A DNA stretch of 26,832 bases from Caryophanales bacterium UBA2298 (GTDB lineage: Bacteria > Bacillota_I > Bacilli_A > Izemoplasmatales > Hujiaoplasmataceae), in the NCBI GenBank assembly GCA_002345425.1, contig DDWA01000017.1, positions 2,619 to 29,450 of the forward strand, written 5' to 3'. Numbering within the stretch: the first letter of the stretch is position 1; the number at the start of each line of letters is the position of its first letter. The notes beneath the pieces are model-generated. The model was not told where the DNA came from. It saw only the letters and a program-made list of their open reading frames with translations, and did no database searches. A program made the translations under genes and the position numbers. Of this stretch, positions 18,384 through 26,479 are shown piece after piece.

Positions 18384-19340
18384 TCAATATGAATCTCTTA
18401 TCTTAAGTTCGCCTTGTTCTTTTTTGACAAGTATTTTTTCTTTTGTCAAAAGTGATAACATGGTTTTAGCTACTTTTCTTCCCCATTCAAACCTATTTAT
18501 TCGGACCGAAGATAACTTCGGGATGAAATAACTTGCTAATTCGATGTCATCAAACCCGGATACACCTATATCTTTTGGTATTTCATATCCCCAAGCTTGT
18601 AAAACTTCCATAATACCAATCGCCATTTCATCATTAGCACAAACAATCATTTCTGGCAACTGATTACTCTTAATGAGCTCTTCGGCAATTATTGTTCCTG
18701 AAATTTTTGTAAAATTACCGACATATTCAGCAAATATCTCTAAATTTCGATTTTCTAAAGCATCCTTAAAACCTTTAAAGCGGTATTCATTGTCATGAGT
18801 TTTTTTGACGCCATGACAAAAAGCTATTTTACGATATCCTTTGTTAATAACATCTTCAGTTAAACGATACATTGCATCATAATTATCAATTGTCATATCG
18901 ACTAAATCAGTGTTATCAAGTTTTCTATCTAGAATAATAATTGGTTTCAGAATCTTAGATATTTGTTTAAGAGTTTGATTCGAAATATTAATATCGGAAA
19001 TAATAGTTCCGTCAGCCATTCGCTCTTTTAACAAGTTATCAGTTGAAGAACCGGTTGAGACAATCATCGTGTAGCTATGTTTAGTAAGTTCATGATGAAT
19101 TCCATCCAGCAACTCATGATAAACAGGACCGCCAAAATCAGATATTGCCACTAAGACGGTTCTAGTGTTCTTCTTTTTAAGATTTCTCGCGGCTGCCGAA
19201 GGTAAATAACCGATATCATCAGCTATCTTTTTAATTCTCAAAGCCGTTACTTCAGGAATTCTCTTATCATCATTTAAAGCATAAGAAACAGTTGAGATTG
19301 AACAACCAGCAATTTTTGCTACATCTTTAATATTAGCCAA
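18384..19340 (-). CDS. LacI-family transcriptional regulator of the glucan operons
   Basis: The 318-residue protein has an N-terminal helix-turn-helix (residues 3-22, IKDVAKIAGCSISTVSYALN) with the usual hinge region (YLPSAAARNLKKKNTRTV). A periplasmic-binding-like sensor domain follows (about 60-318), with PIIILDRK, RFKGFKDAL, PEMIVCANDEMAIGIM and IPKDIGVSGFDDIELASYF. The start is TTG, with GAGGT seven bases upstream and only five bases after the stop of the GH144-like gene. It therefore belongs to the GH3 operon and probably controls itself. The palindrome GAAACGTTTC in front of both units is its expected target, with a glucan oligosaccharide or breakdown product as likely inducer (inference). 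Confidence 0.93.
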   Translation of the reverse strand: MANIKDVAKIAGCSISTVSYALNDDKRIPEVTALRIKKIADDIGYLPSAAARNLKKKNTRTVLVAISDFGGPVYHELLDGIHHELTKHSYTMIVSTGSSTDNLLKERMADGTIISDINISNQTLKQISKILKPIIILDRKLDNTDLVDMTIDNYDAMYRLTEDVINKGYRKIAFCHGVKKTHDNEYRFKGFKDALENRNLEIFAEYVGNFTKISGTIIAEELIKSNQLPEMIVCANDEMAIGIMEVLQAWGYEIPKDIGVSGFDDIELASYFIPKLSSVRINRFEWGRKVAKTMLSLLTKEKILVKKEQGELKIRDSY

Positions 19341-19345
19341 TTTCG

Positions 19346-20587
19346 TTACCTCGCTTTAAATTTTAATTTTTTTATCGCTTTTAATATATAAGGATGTGAC
19401 ATATATAATTTATACACTGTTCCATGCAAATAATTATCAATCATTACCCCAGTAATCCCTTTATTGATTCCAACATATTCTTTAGCAATCCACAATTTAT
19501 CATCAACAAATGTTAAACCATCATAAAAACCATAAGGACCAAAAGATTCAGGATAATCATTAATTAAATGTTGAGCTACAAAAGTTGATTCTTCACCAAC
19601 AAAAGGTATTGAACCTAAAGCACCTGATGGTGGTAAAACGCCATATAAGTGGTTTTCATCAGTATTTAAATCATGCGGTTCTACAACTTGATTTCTATAA
19701 CCAACAGGAGTTATACAAGCAGTTAGCCCCCAAGCGTTCTCGCCTAGTATTGGATATTTTTTCTTTATATCTAAACAATATGCTTTGTTTGCCTCTGTCG
19801 CAATCACTGAATTTTTAAACCAATCAAAACCATTAGAATCTAAATACTTTTTAAAATCAAACCAAGCATGAGAATATTGATAAATGAATAAAGCGTTTGT
19901 TGGGCAATAGATGTATTCGTATGCACGATATTTTCCAATATTTCTTTCAAAACCATTATATAGTTTCAAAGCAGTTTCTTGATCGACATCATCTTTTCCG
20001 GCTGCTAAAAAATACATCGACAATTGTTCAGCGTACATGTGCCAATGATAGATCCAAGGATCTTGATTCTTACCTCGATAATCACCATCTAAATGAGGAT
20101 TATATGCCATTCTAAATACAAGTTTGTTCTTATATTCCATAATGAAAGGTTTAAAATCAACTCTTTCAATTAATCGAATAAATTTTTCATGAAGTTCTTC
20201 ATCACTAAAATAAGCGTCACAGACAATTGCTCCATTTAAAAATAGTACAGTATCAATTGTTGAATATTCACTTTTCTTATATGGAGTGCCATCTTCTAAG
20301 TTACAGTAATGAACATAAAAGCCGTGAATATGGCTGATATGATTCAAGAAAGTATCAAAAGTCCCATTAACAATCTTTAACGCTTCTTCTTTTGTAAGAT
20401 AACCATTTTCAACCCCAATAACATACATTGTTAAGCCGAAGCCTACTGCAGCTATTGAAGCTCTGTTAGGCGTTTTAGTATCATCGCTGATTAAACCGAA
20501 CCCAGTTGATCCTGTCTTTAAATTAGCTTGATGAAAAAAGTATAAAAAACTATGATACAACTCTCTATTTAATATATCACTATTCAT
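19346..20587 (-). CDS. Cytosolic GH144-like (glycoamylase-fold) glucanase
   Basis: From the ATG at 20587 the protein has 413 residues and no signal peptide, so it should work in the cytosol. It is a paralog of the secreted enzyme of this locus across its whole length: HGFYVHY, STIDTVLF (Asp112), MYAEQLSMYFLAAG (Glu187), FIYQYSHAWFDF, TPVGYR, LPPSGALGSIPFVG, YGFYDGL and VGINKGITGVMIDNY. Both conserved acids are kept. A role on imported beta-glucan oligosaccharides is likely, as endo-enzyme or as an exo-acting relative; PF10091 has branches with different actions. A GTG at 20596 is in frame, but AGGTGG six bases before the ATG decides the start. It overlaps the GH3 gene end by eight bases. Confidence 0.87.
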   Translation of the reverse strand: MNSDILNRELYHSFLYFFHQANLKTGSTGFGLISDDTKTPNRASIAAVGFGLTMYVIGVENGYLTKEEALKIVNGTFDTFLNHISHIHGFYVHYCNLEDGTPYKKSEYSTIDTVLFLNGAIVCDAYFSDEELHEKFIRLIERVDFKPFIMEYKNKLVFRMAYNPHLDGDYRGKNQDPWIYHWHMYAEQLSMYFLAAGKDDVDQETALKLYNGFERNIGKYRAYEYIYCPTNALFIYQYSHAWFDFKKYLDSNGFDWFKNSVIATEANKAYCLDIKKKYPILGENAWGLTACITPVGYRNQVVEPHDLNTDENHLYGVLPPSGALGSIPFVGEESTFVAQHLINDYPESFGPYGFYDGLTFVDDKLWIAKEYVGINKGITGVMIDNYLHGTVYKLYMSHPYILKAIKKLKFKAR

Positions 20588-22730
20588 AATTACCACCTAA
20601 ATCAATGTTAAAATCTTTACTCAAACAATTATCGCTTGATCCACCAACAAAAACTGCCATTTTGCCACTTTCAAGACAAAGGTTTCCTTCACTATCATAA
20701 TAACTTAAATCATCAATATTCAGTTCAAATTCCATTACTTTCTTTGTCTTACCAAATAAGTAAACTTTCTTAAATTTCTTTAGTTCTTTTACCGGTCTAA
20801 CGATATCAGCTACGTAATCTCTAATATAAAGCTGCACTACTTCATTACCTGAAAAATCACTTTCATTAACTATAGTAATTTTTATTTTAAGAGTTTCATT
20901 TTCTTTTATTGAATCATTGGATAACTCAAGATTACTATATTTAAATTTAGCATAACTTAAGCCATAACCAAAGGGATAAAGCGGTTCATTTACAACATCT
21001 AAATATTTAGATGTGTAGATATTATGATCATTTCCTCTTGTCGGTCTACCGGTATTAAGATGATTGTAATAAACTGGGATTTGCCCAACATTCATCGGAA
21101 AACTCATCGGTAATTTTCCTGAAGGACTTACTAAACCAAATAACAAGTCTTTAATCGCTTCAGAAGATGAACTTCCCAAGAACCAACACATCATCATCGC
21201 ATCAGCTGATTTAAATTCAGATAGCAATAAAGGTCTACCACCGAAAACTAAGACAACAGTTTTCTTAGCAATTCTTTTGATTTCTTTGAAAAAATCATCT
21301 TGATTATCCGGTAAATGAATATCGCTTCTTGAGTGTGCTTCACCACTTAATGATGCATCTTCACCAAGAGCCATAATACATACATCAGCGGAATTAATAA
21401 TGTCAAGTTCTTCTTTCGTATACTCAGCAATCTTATGTCTATTTGAAACAAAAACTAAATTATCCGCTAAAACATCTTTTAAAGAAGAATGAATATCACT
21501 TCTGCCATGCCAAGACCAAGGACCAATGACCGCTTTAGAAGTTGCATACGGACCAACAAGCGCAATCTTTACATTTGGTTTTAGAGGTAACACACCATTA
21601 TTTTCTAATAAAACTGTACTTTCTAAAGCCGCATTTTTAGCTAGCTCTAGATGTTGTTTACTATGAATCAATTCTTTTTCTTTTTTAATATCAGCTCCAC
21701 TATAAGGATTATCAAAAATTCCCAGTTTTACTTTTAAAGTAATAATCTTTAAAACTATTTTGTCAATTTCTTTTTCAGAAACTAATTTCTCATTAATTAA
21801 ACCTTCTAAATAATTCATATAAACTGATGATGACATTTCAATATCAAGCCCAGCTTTTATTCCTTTTAAAGCTGCTTCTTTTTGATTAAAAGCCGCCCCG
21901 TGTTCAATCACTTGATTTAAAGCATCATAATCAGCTATTGTGATCGCTTCACTTTTCCATTTATCTCTTAAAACAGTTTTTAATAAAAAAGGATTAATGG
22001 TTGCTGGTACACCATCAAGTGTATTAAATGAAGTCATTACCAAATCAGCTCCAGCATCTAATGCTTTTTTATACGCCGGCAAATAATCTCTAAAAAGCGA
22101 TAGTCTCGATAAATCGACAGTATTATAATCTCTACCGCCTTCACTAGCGCCATACCCTGCAAAATGCTTGATACAAGCAGCAACTGAACCTTCACCATAT
22201 TTACCGTTGTTAGTGTATCCTAAAACAAAAGCTTTAGCCATTTCCCCGGTTAAGTAGACATCTTCCCCAAAACCTTCAACTACTCTGCCCCATCTTGGAT
22301 CTCTTGTCAAATCACACATCGGAGAAAACACGACATGAATCCCGGCTGTAAAGGTTTCTTTAGCTGATACTCTAGCAGCTAAAAAAGCGACATCAGGATT
22401 GAATGATGAGGCTAAAGCAATTGGAACGGGAAAAATCGTTTTATATCCATGAATTACATCAGCCATAAACAATAAAGGCACATTATGTGTCGTATTATTT
22501 AAATATTGTTTCTGCAATTCAATCATCTCGTCTGGTCCGCCAATACCTAGAATACTGCCGGCAGTATATACTTGTTCTTCAACGAGATCAAGATAACGCA
22601 AAGTCCCAGAAACTTCGATTTTCGTCTTACCTAAAAAGAAATTAGGAGGCAATTGTGTCATTTGCCCAATTTTTTCTTTAAGAGTCATATTATTCAATAT
22701 CTCTTTAGCTTTTTCTATCATTGTATTCAT
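20580..22730 (-). CDS. GH3 beta-glucosidase (cytosolic)
   Basis: The 716-residue protein has the three usual GH3 parts. The N-terminal TIM barrel contains DLTRDPRWGRVVEGFGED, KHFAGYGASEGGRDYN and nucleophile Asp267 in TIADYDA. The alpha/beta sandwich carries acid/base Glu464 in SGEAHSRSDI. The C-terminal fibronectin-like domain begins near YPFGYGLSYAKF and includes NEVVQLYIRDYVA. There is no signal peptide, so substrates must be imported. It removes glucose from the non-reducing end of beta-gluco-oligosaccharides. In Listeria a GH3 enzyme next to a GH94 phosphorylase prefers beta-1,2-glucosides, a close parallel. A TTG at 22733 is also in frame, but GAGGG is best spaced for the ATG at 22730. 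First gene of its operon. Confidence 0.93.
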   Translation of the reverse strand: MNTMIEKAKEILNNMTLKEKIGQMTQLPPNFFLGKTKIEVSGTLRYLDLVEEQVYTAGSILGIGGPDEMIELQKQYLNNTTHNVPLLFMADVIHGYKTIFPVPIALASSFNPDVAFLAARVSAKETFTAGIHVVFSPMCDLTRDPRWGRVVEGFGEDVYLTGEMAKAFVLGYTNNGKYGEGSVAACIKHFAGYGASEGGRDYNTVDLSRLSLFRDYLPAYKKALDAGADLVMTSFNTLDGVPATINPFLLKTVLRDKWKSEAITIADYDALNQVIEHGAAFNQKEAALKGIKAGLDIEMSSSVYMNYLEGLINEKLVSEKEIDKIVLKIITLKVKLGIFDNPYSGADIKKEKELIHSKQHLELAKNAALESTVLLENNGVLPLKPNVKIALVGPYATSKAVIGPWSWHGRSDIHSSLKDVLADNLVFVSNRHKIAEYTKEELDIINSADVCIMALGEDASLSGEAHSRSDIHLPDNQDDFFKEIKRIAKKTVVLVFGGRPLLLSEFKSADAMMMCWFLGSSSSEAIKDLLFGLVSPSGKLPMSFPMNVGQIPVYYNHLNTGRPTRGNDHNIYTSKYLDVVNEPLYPFGYGLSYAKFKYSNLELSNDSIKENETLKIKITIVNESDFSGNEVVQLYIRDYVADIVRPVKELKKFKKVYLFGKTKKVMEFELNIDDLSYYDSEGNLCLESGKMAVFVGGSSDNCLSKDFNIDLGGNYE

Positions 22731-22749
22731 CAATTTCCCTCGCTTAATT

Positions 22750-22759
22750 GAAACGTTTC
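22750..22759. promoter_or_regulatory. LacI-type operator GAAACGTTTC, GH3 operon
   Basis: The palindrome is identical to the one before the GH94 gene and sits ten bases after the -10 box of the GH3 promoter. Two identical copies in the only two promoter regions of the glucan genes make chance unlikely and tie both units to one repressor. Confidence 0.8.
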
Positions 22760-22769
22760 GCTTTTTAAT

Positions 22770-22798
22770 ATTTTAACCTAAATAATTATAAATTTCAA
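22770..22798 (-). promoter_or_regulatory. Sigma-A-type promoter of the GH3 operon
   Basis: On the minus strand TTGAAA (22798-22793) is followed by a 17-base spacer and TAAAAT (22775-22770). Expected transcription start is close to 22763, just before the operator. A 6-3-6 inverted repeat (22792-22806) covers the -35 box. Confidence 0.7.
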
Positions 22799-22913
22799 TA
22801 TGAAATACATATAAACAAGCAAATCAAAATACTTAGCCAGTAATAAGTTACTTTTGCATATTTTTTACTCTTAAATAATCTTAATTTATTGGTTTTTTTT
22901 TATCCTTCTATGA

Positions 22914-22919
22914 TATACT
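22914..22919 (+). promoter_or_regulatory. Probable -10 box of the MFS transporter gene
   Basis: TATACT lies 18 bases before the ATG, with AAGGTG between. A -35 box is poor (TTGGTT at 22889-22894, spacing 19), so the assignment is tentative. It is divergent from the GH3 promoter and has no GAAACGTTTC palindrome nearby. Confidence 0.4.
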
Positions 22920-22937
22920 AAAAAAGGTGATTTATTT

Positions 22938-24122
22938 ATGAAAAACAAGAAACTGCTACTATCATTCTTATTATTGACAATTATCTATCTAGCCTTTATT
23001 GCTTTAGGTTTACCTGATGCTTTACTTGGTTCTGCTTGGAATCTTGTTAGAGACGATTTTTCCGTTTCTTTAGGCACTTTAGGTTTTATGACATTGATTA
23101 TTTACATAATGTCTATTATCTCTACATATAACGCTCCTAGATTATTAAGATTATTCCAAACAAAATGGATTACTTTTGTTTCGATTACTTTTACCGGTGT
23201 TGCTTTAATAGTTATGAGTCAAGTAAATGCTTTTTATCAAATGCTCTTCTTTGCAATTCCCCTAGGAATCGGTGCAGGAGCGATTGATGTTTCTTTAAAT
23301 CATTATCTAGCGAAAAACTATAAAGCCTCACACATGAATTACCTGCATTCCTTCTATGGTATCGGTGTAACCTTAGGTCCTTCAATCATGGCCTATACCT
23401 TAAACCAAAACTCTTGGCGTTTAGGTTACATTATCGTCGGTTGCATTCTTGTCTTTATCGCCCTATTAGTCTTAATTTCATTTAAACTCTGGCGCAAAGA
23501 AACTACTGAAGAAAAAGAGCATCATGAACATATTAAATTAAAAGATGCCTTAAAAATCAAAAAAGCCACAAATTCAATGTTAATCTTTTTATTCTATGTT
23601 CATATTGAATCATTGCTTGGCGTTTGGATTGCTTCTTACATCTATATTGAAAAGAGCGTTACTTATGCAATAGCCGCCCTATTCACGACAACTTACTACT
23701 TAGGACTGACATTAGGAAGAATTCTTTCCGGCATCTTCTCTAATAAAATATCTTCTTCTAGTTTAATAATAATCGGTTTATCAATGATGGTTTTAGGAGC
23801 CTTGCTGCTAACAATCAAATTTAACTATACACCAATCTATTTTATTATCGTCGGTATCTTAGGCATCGGTTCTGGACCAATCTTCCCTAACATGATGTTT
23901 ATAAACAGTTCGAAATTCCATCATAAACATTTATCTAAAGTCATTTCCTTACAAATGGTTATCGGTTATATGGGTTTTGGTATTTTAACGCCTCTAGCCG
24001 GTCTATTGTTCGATAAAATCTCTATCTCCATCTATCCATTTATTTTATTGTTTTCACTAACAATTTTAAGCATGTTAGTTTATCATTACTTAAAACAAAA
24101 AAAAGAAACCATAAGTTTATAA
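22938..24122 (+). CDS. MFS transporter, fucose-permease-like
   Basis: The 394-residue membrane protein has about twelve helices in two halves, joined by a charged cytosolic loop near residues 190-210 (LWRKETTEEKEHHEH). The N-terminal GLPDALLGSAW and the later GIGAGAIDVSLNHY and GIGSGPIFPNMM are motifs I associate with sugar or drug MFS carriers related to the fucose-permease group. Substrate cannot be told. It reads away from the glucan genes and ends in its own strong terminator, so it is a single-gene unit. A glucose or glucoside exchange role is possible but not shown. Confidence 0.85.
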   Translation: MKNKKLLLSFLLLTIIYLAFIALGLPDALLGSAWNLVRDDFSVSLGTLGFMTLIIYIMSIISTYNAPRLLRLFQTKWITFVSITFTGVALIVMSQVNAFYQMLFFAIPLGIGAGAIDVSLNHYLAKNYKASHMNYLHSFYGIGVTLGPSIMAYTLNQNSWRLGYIIVGCILVFIALLVLISFKLWRKETTEEKEHHEHIKLKDALKIKKATNSMLIFLFYVHIESLLGVWIASYIYIEKSVTYAIAALFTTTYYLGLTLGRILSGIFSNKISSSSLIIIGLSMMVLGALLLTIKFNYTPIYFIIVGILGIGSGPIFPNMMFINSSKFHHKHLSKVISLQMVIGYMGFGILTPLAGLLFDKISISIYPFILLFSLTILSMLVYHYLKQKKETISL

Positions 24123-24129
24123 TTATCAT

Positions 24130-24164
24130 TCCCTGCTTTTTTTAAAAAAAGCCGGGATTTTTTA
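24130..24164 (+). terminator. Rho-independent terminator after the MFS gene
   Basis: A hairpin with arms TCCC-T-GCTTTTTTT and AAAAAAAGC-C-GGGA (one mismatch) is followed by seven T residues. It starts seven bases after the stop codon and separates the MFS gene from gnd. Confidence 0.85.
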
Positions 24165-24198
24165 TTGCTTTTAGGATTAAAGATAGAATAAACAGTGA

Positions 24199-24204
24199 TA
24201 TAAT
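24199..24204 (+). promoter_or_regulatory. Extended -10 promoter of the gnd-zwf operon
   Basis: TGATATAAT gives a perfect TATAAT with a TG extension. The -35 region is weak (ATTAAA around 24176-24181), which the TG extension can compensate. GGAGGG (24215-24220) follows as ribosome site. Confidence 0.65.
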
Positions 24205-24227
24205 AAAAGATGTTGGAGGGATAAATT

Positions 24228-25127
24228 ATGAAAAAAATAGGGTTAATAGGGTTAGGAAGAATGGGCTATAATTTAGCCTTAAATATGGTAGATAATAATG
24301 TTGAAGTTTTGGCATATGATAAATTTGTTAGTGAAGAAGTAAAGAATAATAAAGACATATCAATCTTTAATTCAATTAAAGAATTGATTCATCAACTACC
24401 GAAACCAGCAACCATCTGGTTGATGGTACCGGCAGGAGAAATTACCGATAATGTTATTGAAGAAGTATCTAGTTACTTATCACCAAACGATATTTTAATT
24501 GACGGTGGTAATTCCAACTATAATGATACGATAAAACGTTACCAAATCTTAAAAGAAAAGCAAATTAACTTCGTTGATTGCGGTACCAGCGGTGGCACTG
24601 ACGGCGCTAGATACGGTGCTTCTTTAATGGTCGGTGGTGACGAGAAAATCGTTAAACAAATCGAATGGTTATTCGAAGCTCTAGCTACTAAAAACGGTTA
24701 TGCTTACATTGGTGAATCAGGAAGCGGTCACTTTGTTAAAATGGTTCATAACGGCATTGAATACGGGATGATGCAAGCAATCGGCGAAGGCTTTGATTTA
24801 TTAGAAAAAAGCGAATTCAAACTTAACTATCAAGATATCTCCAGAGTTTGGGCTAATGGTTCAATAATTCAAGGGCTTTTAATGGATACAGCTCATCAAG
24901 CTTTAATGAAAGACAAAAGACTTGATCAAATCCTTGGCAGAGTCGACGACTCTGGCGAAGGACAATGGACAATTGAAGCTGCTTTTAAATACAAAGCTTC
25001 TATTCCAGTCATCGCTCAAGCCTTATTCGCCCGTTATAAATCACGAGACGATGATCATTTCGCAGAAAAGATTGTCGCCGCAATGAGAAATGAATTTGGC
25101 GGCCATAAGGTGTATAAAAAACAATGA
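24228..25127 (+). CDS. gnd: 6-phosphogluconate dehydrogenase, short form (decarboxylating)
   Basis: The 299-residue protein belongs to the short (about 300-residue) 6-phosphogluconate dehydrogenases rather than the 470-residue form. It converts 6-phosphogluconate to ribulose 5-phosphate, CO2 and a reduced nicotinamide cofactor. Visible features are the Rossmann motif GLIGLGRMG at the N-terminus, IDGGNSNYNDT, the substrate loop CGTSGGTDGARYGASLMVGG (about 122-141) and the catalytic VKMVHNGIEYGMMQ with its Lys. GGAGGG seven bases before the ATG gives the start. Short forms are often NAD-dependent; cofactor choice here is not established. Its TGA overlaps the ATG of zwf (ATGA), so both are translated together. 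Confidence 0.93.
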   Translation: MKKIGLIGLGRMGYNLALNMVDNNVEVLAYDKFVSEEVKNNKDISIFNSIKELIHQLPKPATIWLMVPAGEITDNVIEEVSSYLSPNDILIDGGNSNYNDTIKRYQILKEKQINFVDCGTSGGTDGARYGASLMVGGDEKIVKQIEWLFEALATKNGYAYIGESGSGHFVKMVHNGIEYGMMQAIGEGFDLLEKSEFKLNYQDISRVWANGSIIQGLLMDTAHQALMKDKRLDQILGRVDDSGEGQWTIEAAFKYKASIPVIAQALFARYKSRDDDHFAEKIVAAMRNEFGGHKVYKKQ

Positions 25128-26479
25128 GAAAGATTCTAACAATCTTTGGCTCTACCGGTAACTTAATGTACAAAAAGCTTTTCCCTGCTTTAGATGCTTT
25201 AATCAAGAAGAATTACCTGGATAAAGATACAAAGATTTATTTAATAGCTAGAAAAGACTGTACTTTGGACGATTACATTGAAGAAGCAAAAAACGAAATC
25301 CAAATCACAGTCAATTGGGATAAATTAATTCCTTATCTCACTTATATCAAAATGGATATCAATAATATTGAAGATTATAAATTACTTAATGAAACTATTA
25401 ACAATAACGAGGGTCAACTAGATAAAATGTTTTATTTAGCTGTACCACCTAATCTCTTCCCTATAATTGCTAAAGGCATAGCTGAGTCAGGATTGATAAA
25501 AAAAGGTGATGAATTCGCTAGAATTGTCTTTGAAAAACCTTTCGGCGAAGATTTAAAAACTGCCAAATCCATTAACACCGAACTATGGAATTATTTTGAA
25601 GAAAAACAGATTTACAGAATTGATCATTACTTAGGTAAAGAAATGATTCAAAATATTTTAATCGTGAGATTTGCTAATATCGTCTTTGAACAAGCTTGGA
25701 ATAATAAAACCGTTGAAAGCATCGTAATTATTGCAAAAGAAACTGAAGGTGTTTTAAAGCGCGGAAATTACTATGATAAAGTCGGCGCTTTAAAAGACAT
25801 GGTTCAAAGCCATTTAATGCAAATGGTATCTTTAATCACTATGGAAAAACCTAAGACATTTAACTCTGATGATATTAAAGATGAAAAAGTAAAAGTTATC
25901 AAAAACCTTAAAATCAATAATGACGATATTATCTTAGGGCAATATAAAGGTTACAAAGATGCCATTAAAATATATGAAGATTCAACAACTGAAACCTTTG
26001 TCTATGCAAAAGCCTGCATCGACAATGAAAGATGGAGTGGTGTACCAATTCATCTTCTCACTGGTAAAAGTCTCGATGAAAAAAAGTCTGAAATCATCAT
26101 TAACTTTAAAAACGAAGATTTAAACTTTTCAAAAAGCCCTAATAATAAGCTGATAATTAGAGTAGCTCCTGAAGAAGGCGTTAATTTTATCTTCAATGTT
26201 AAAGAAGCCGGACTCAGTGAAAGAGTCGTTGCGGCTAATCTTGATTATTGCCATAAATGCAATTACTTAGGCAATACCCCAGAAGCTTATGAGAAGTTAT
26301 TATTAGATCTTATAAATAAGCAAAACAGTTTATTTACTAGATGGGACGAAATCGAAACCTCTTGGCAAATCATCGATGAAGTTAAAAAAGGAAAACATGA
26401 ACTATTTATATATGATAATTATCAAATTTTAAAAGAAAAAATAATAAAAAGAAATGGGGCTTTAAAAAATGATTTATGA
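25124..26479 (+). CDS. zwf: Glucose-6-phosphate dehydrogenase
   Basis: The 451-residue enzyme oxidises glucose 6-phosphate to 6-phosphogluconolactone, the first oxidative pentose phosphate step. The N-terminal cofactor site reads FGSTGNLMYKKLFPAL, with Met-Tyr-Lys where most family members have Ala-Lys-Arg. The active-site signature RIDHYLGKE is intact (about residues 165-173), as is FEKPFGEDL before it. It is somewhat shorter than the common 480-500 residues. It starts within the gnd stop codon and overlaps the next gene by 11 bases. It would draw on glucose 6-phosphate made from the glucose and glucose 1-phosphate released by the neighbouring glucan genes (inference). Confidence 0.95.
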   Translation: MRKILTIFGSTGNLMYKKLFPALDALIKKNYLDKDTKIYLIARKDCTLDDYIEEAKNEIQITVNWDKLIPYLTYIKMDINNIEDYKLLNETINNNEGQLDKMFYLAVPPNLFPIIAKGIAESGLIKKGDEFARIVFEKPFGEDLKTAKSINTELWNYFEEKQIYRIDHYLGKEMIQNILIVRFANIVFEQAWNNKTVESIVIIAKETEGVLKRGNYYDKVGALKDMVQSHLMQMVSLITMEKPKTFNSDDIKDEKVKVIKNLKINNDDIILGQYKGYKDAIKIYEDSTTETFVYAKACIDNERWSGVPIHLLTGKSLDEKKSEIIINFKNEDLNFSKSPNNKLIIRVAPEEGVNFIFNVKEAGLSERVVAANLDYCHKCNYLGNTPEAYEKLLLDLINKQNSLFTRWDEIETSWQIIDEVKKGKHELFIYDNYQILKEKIIKRNGALKNDL

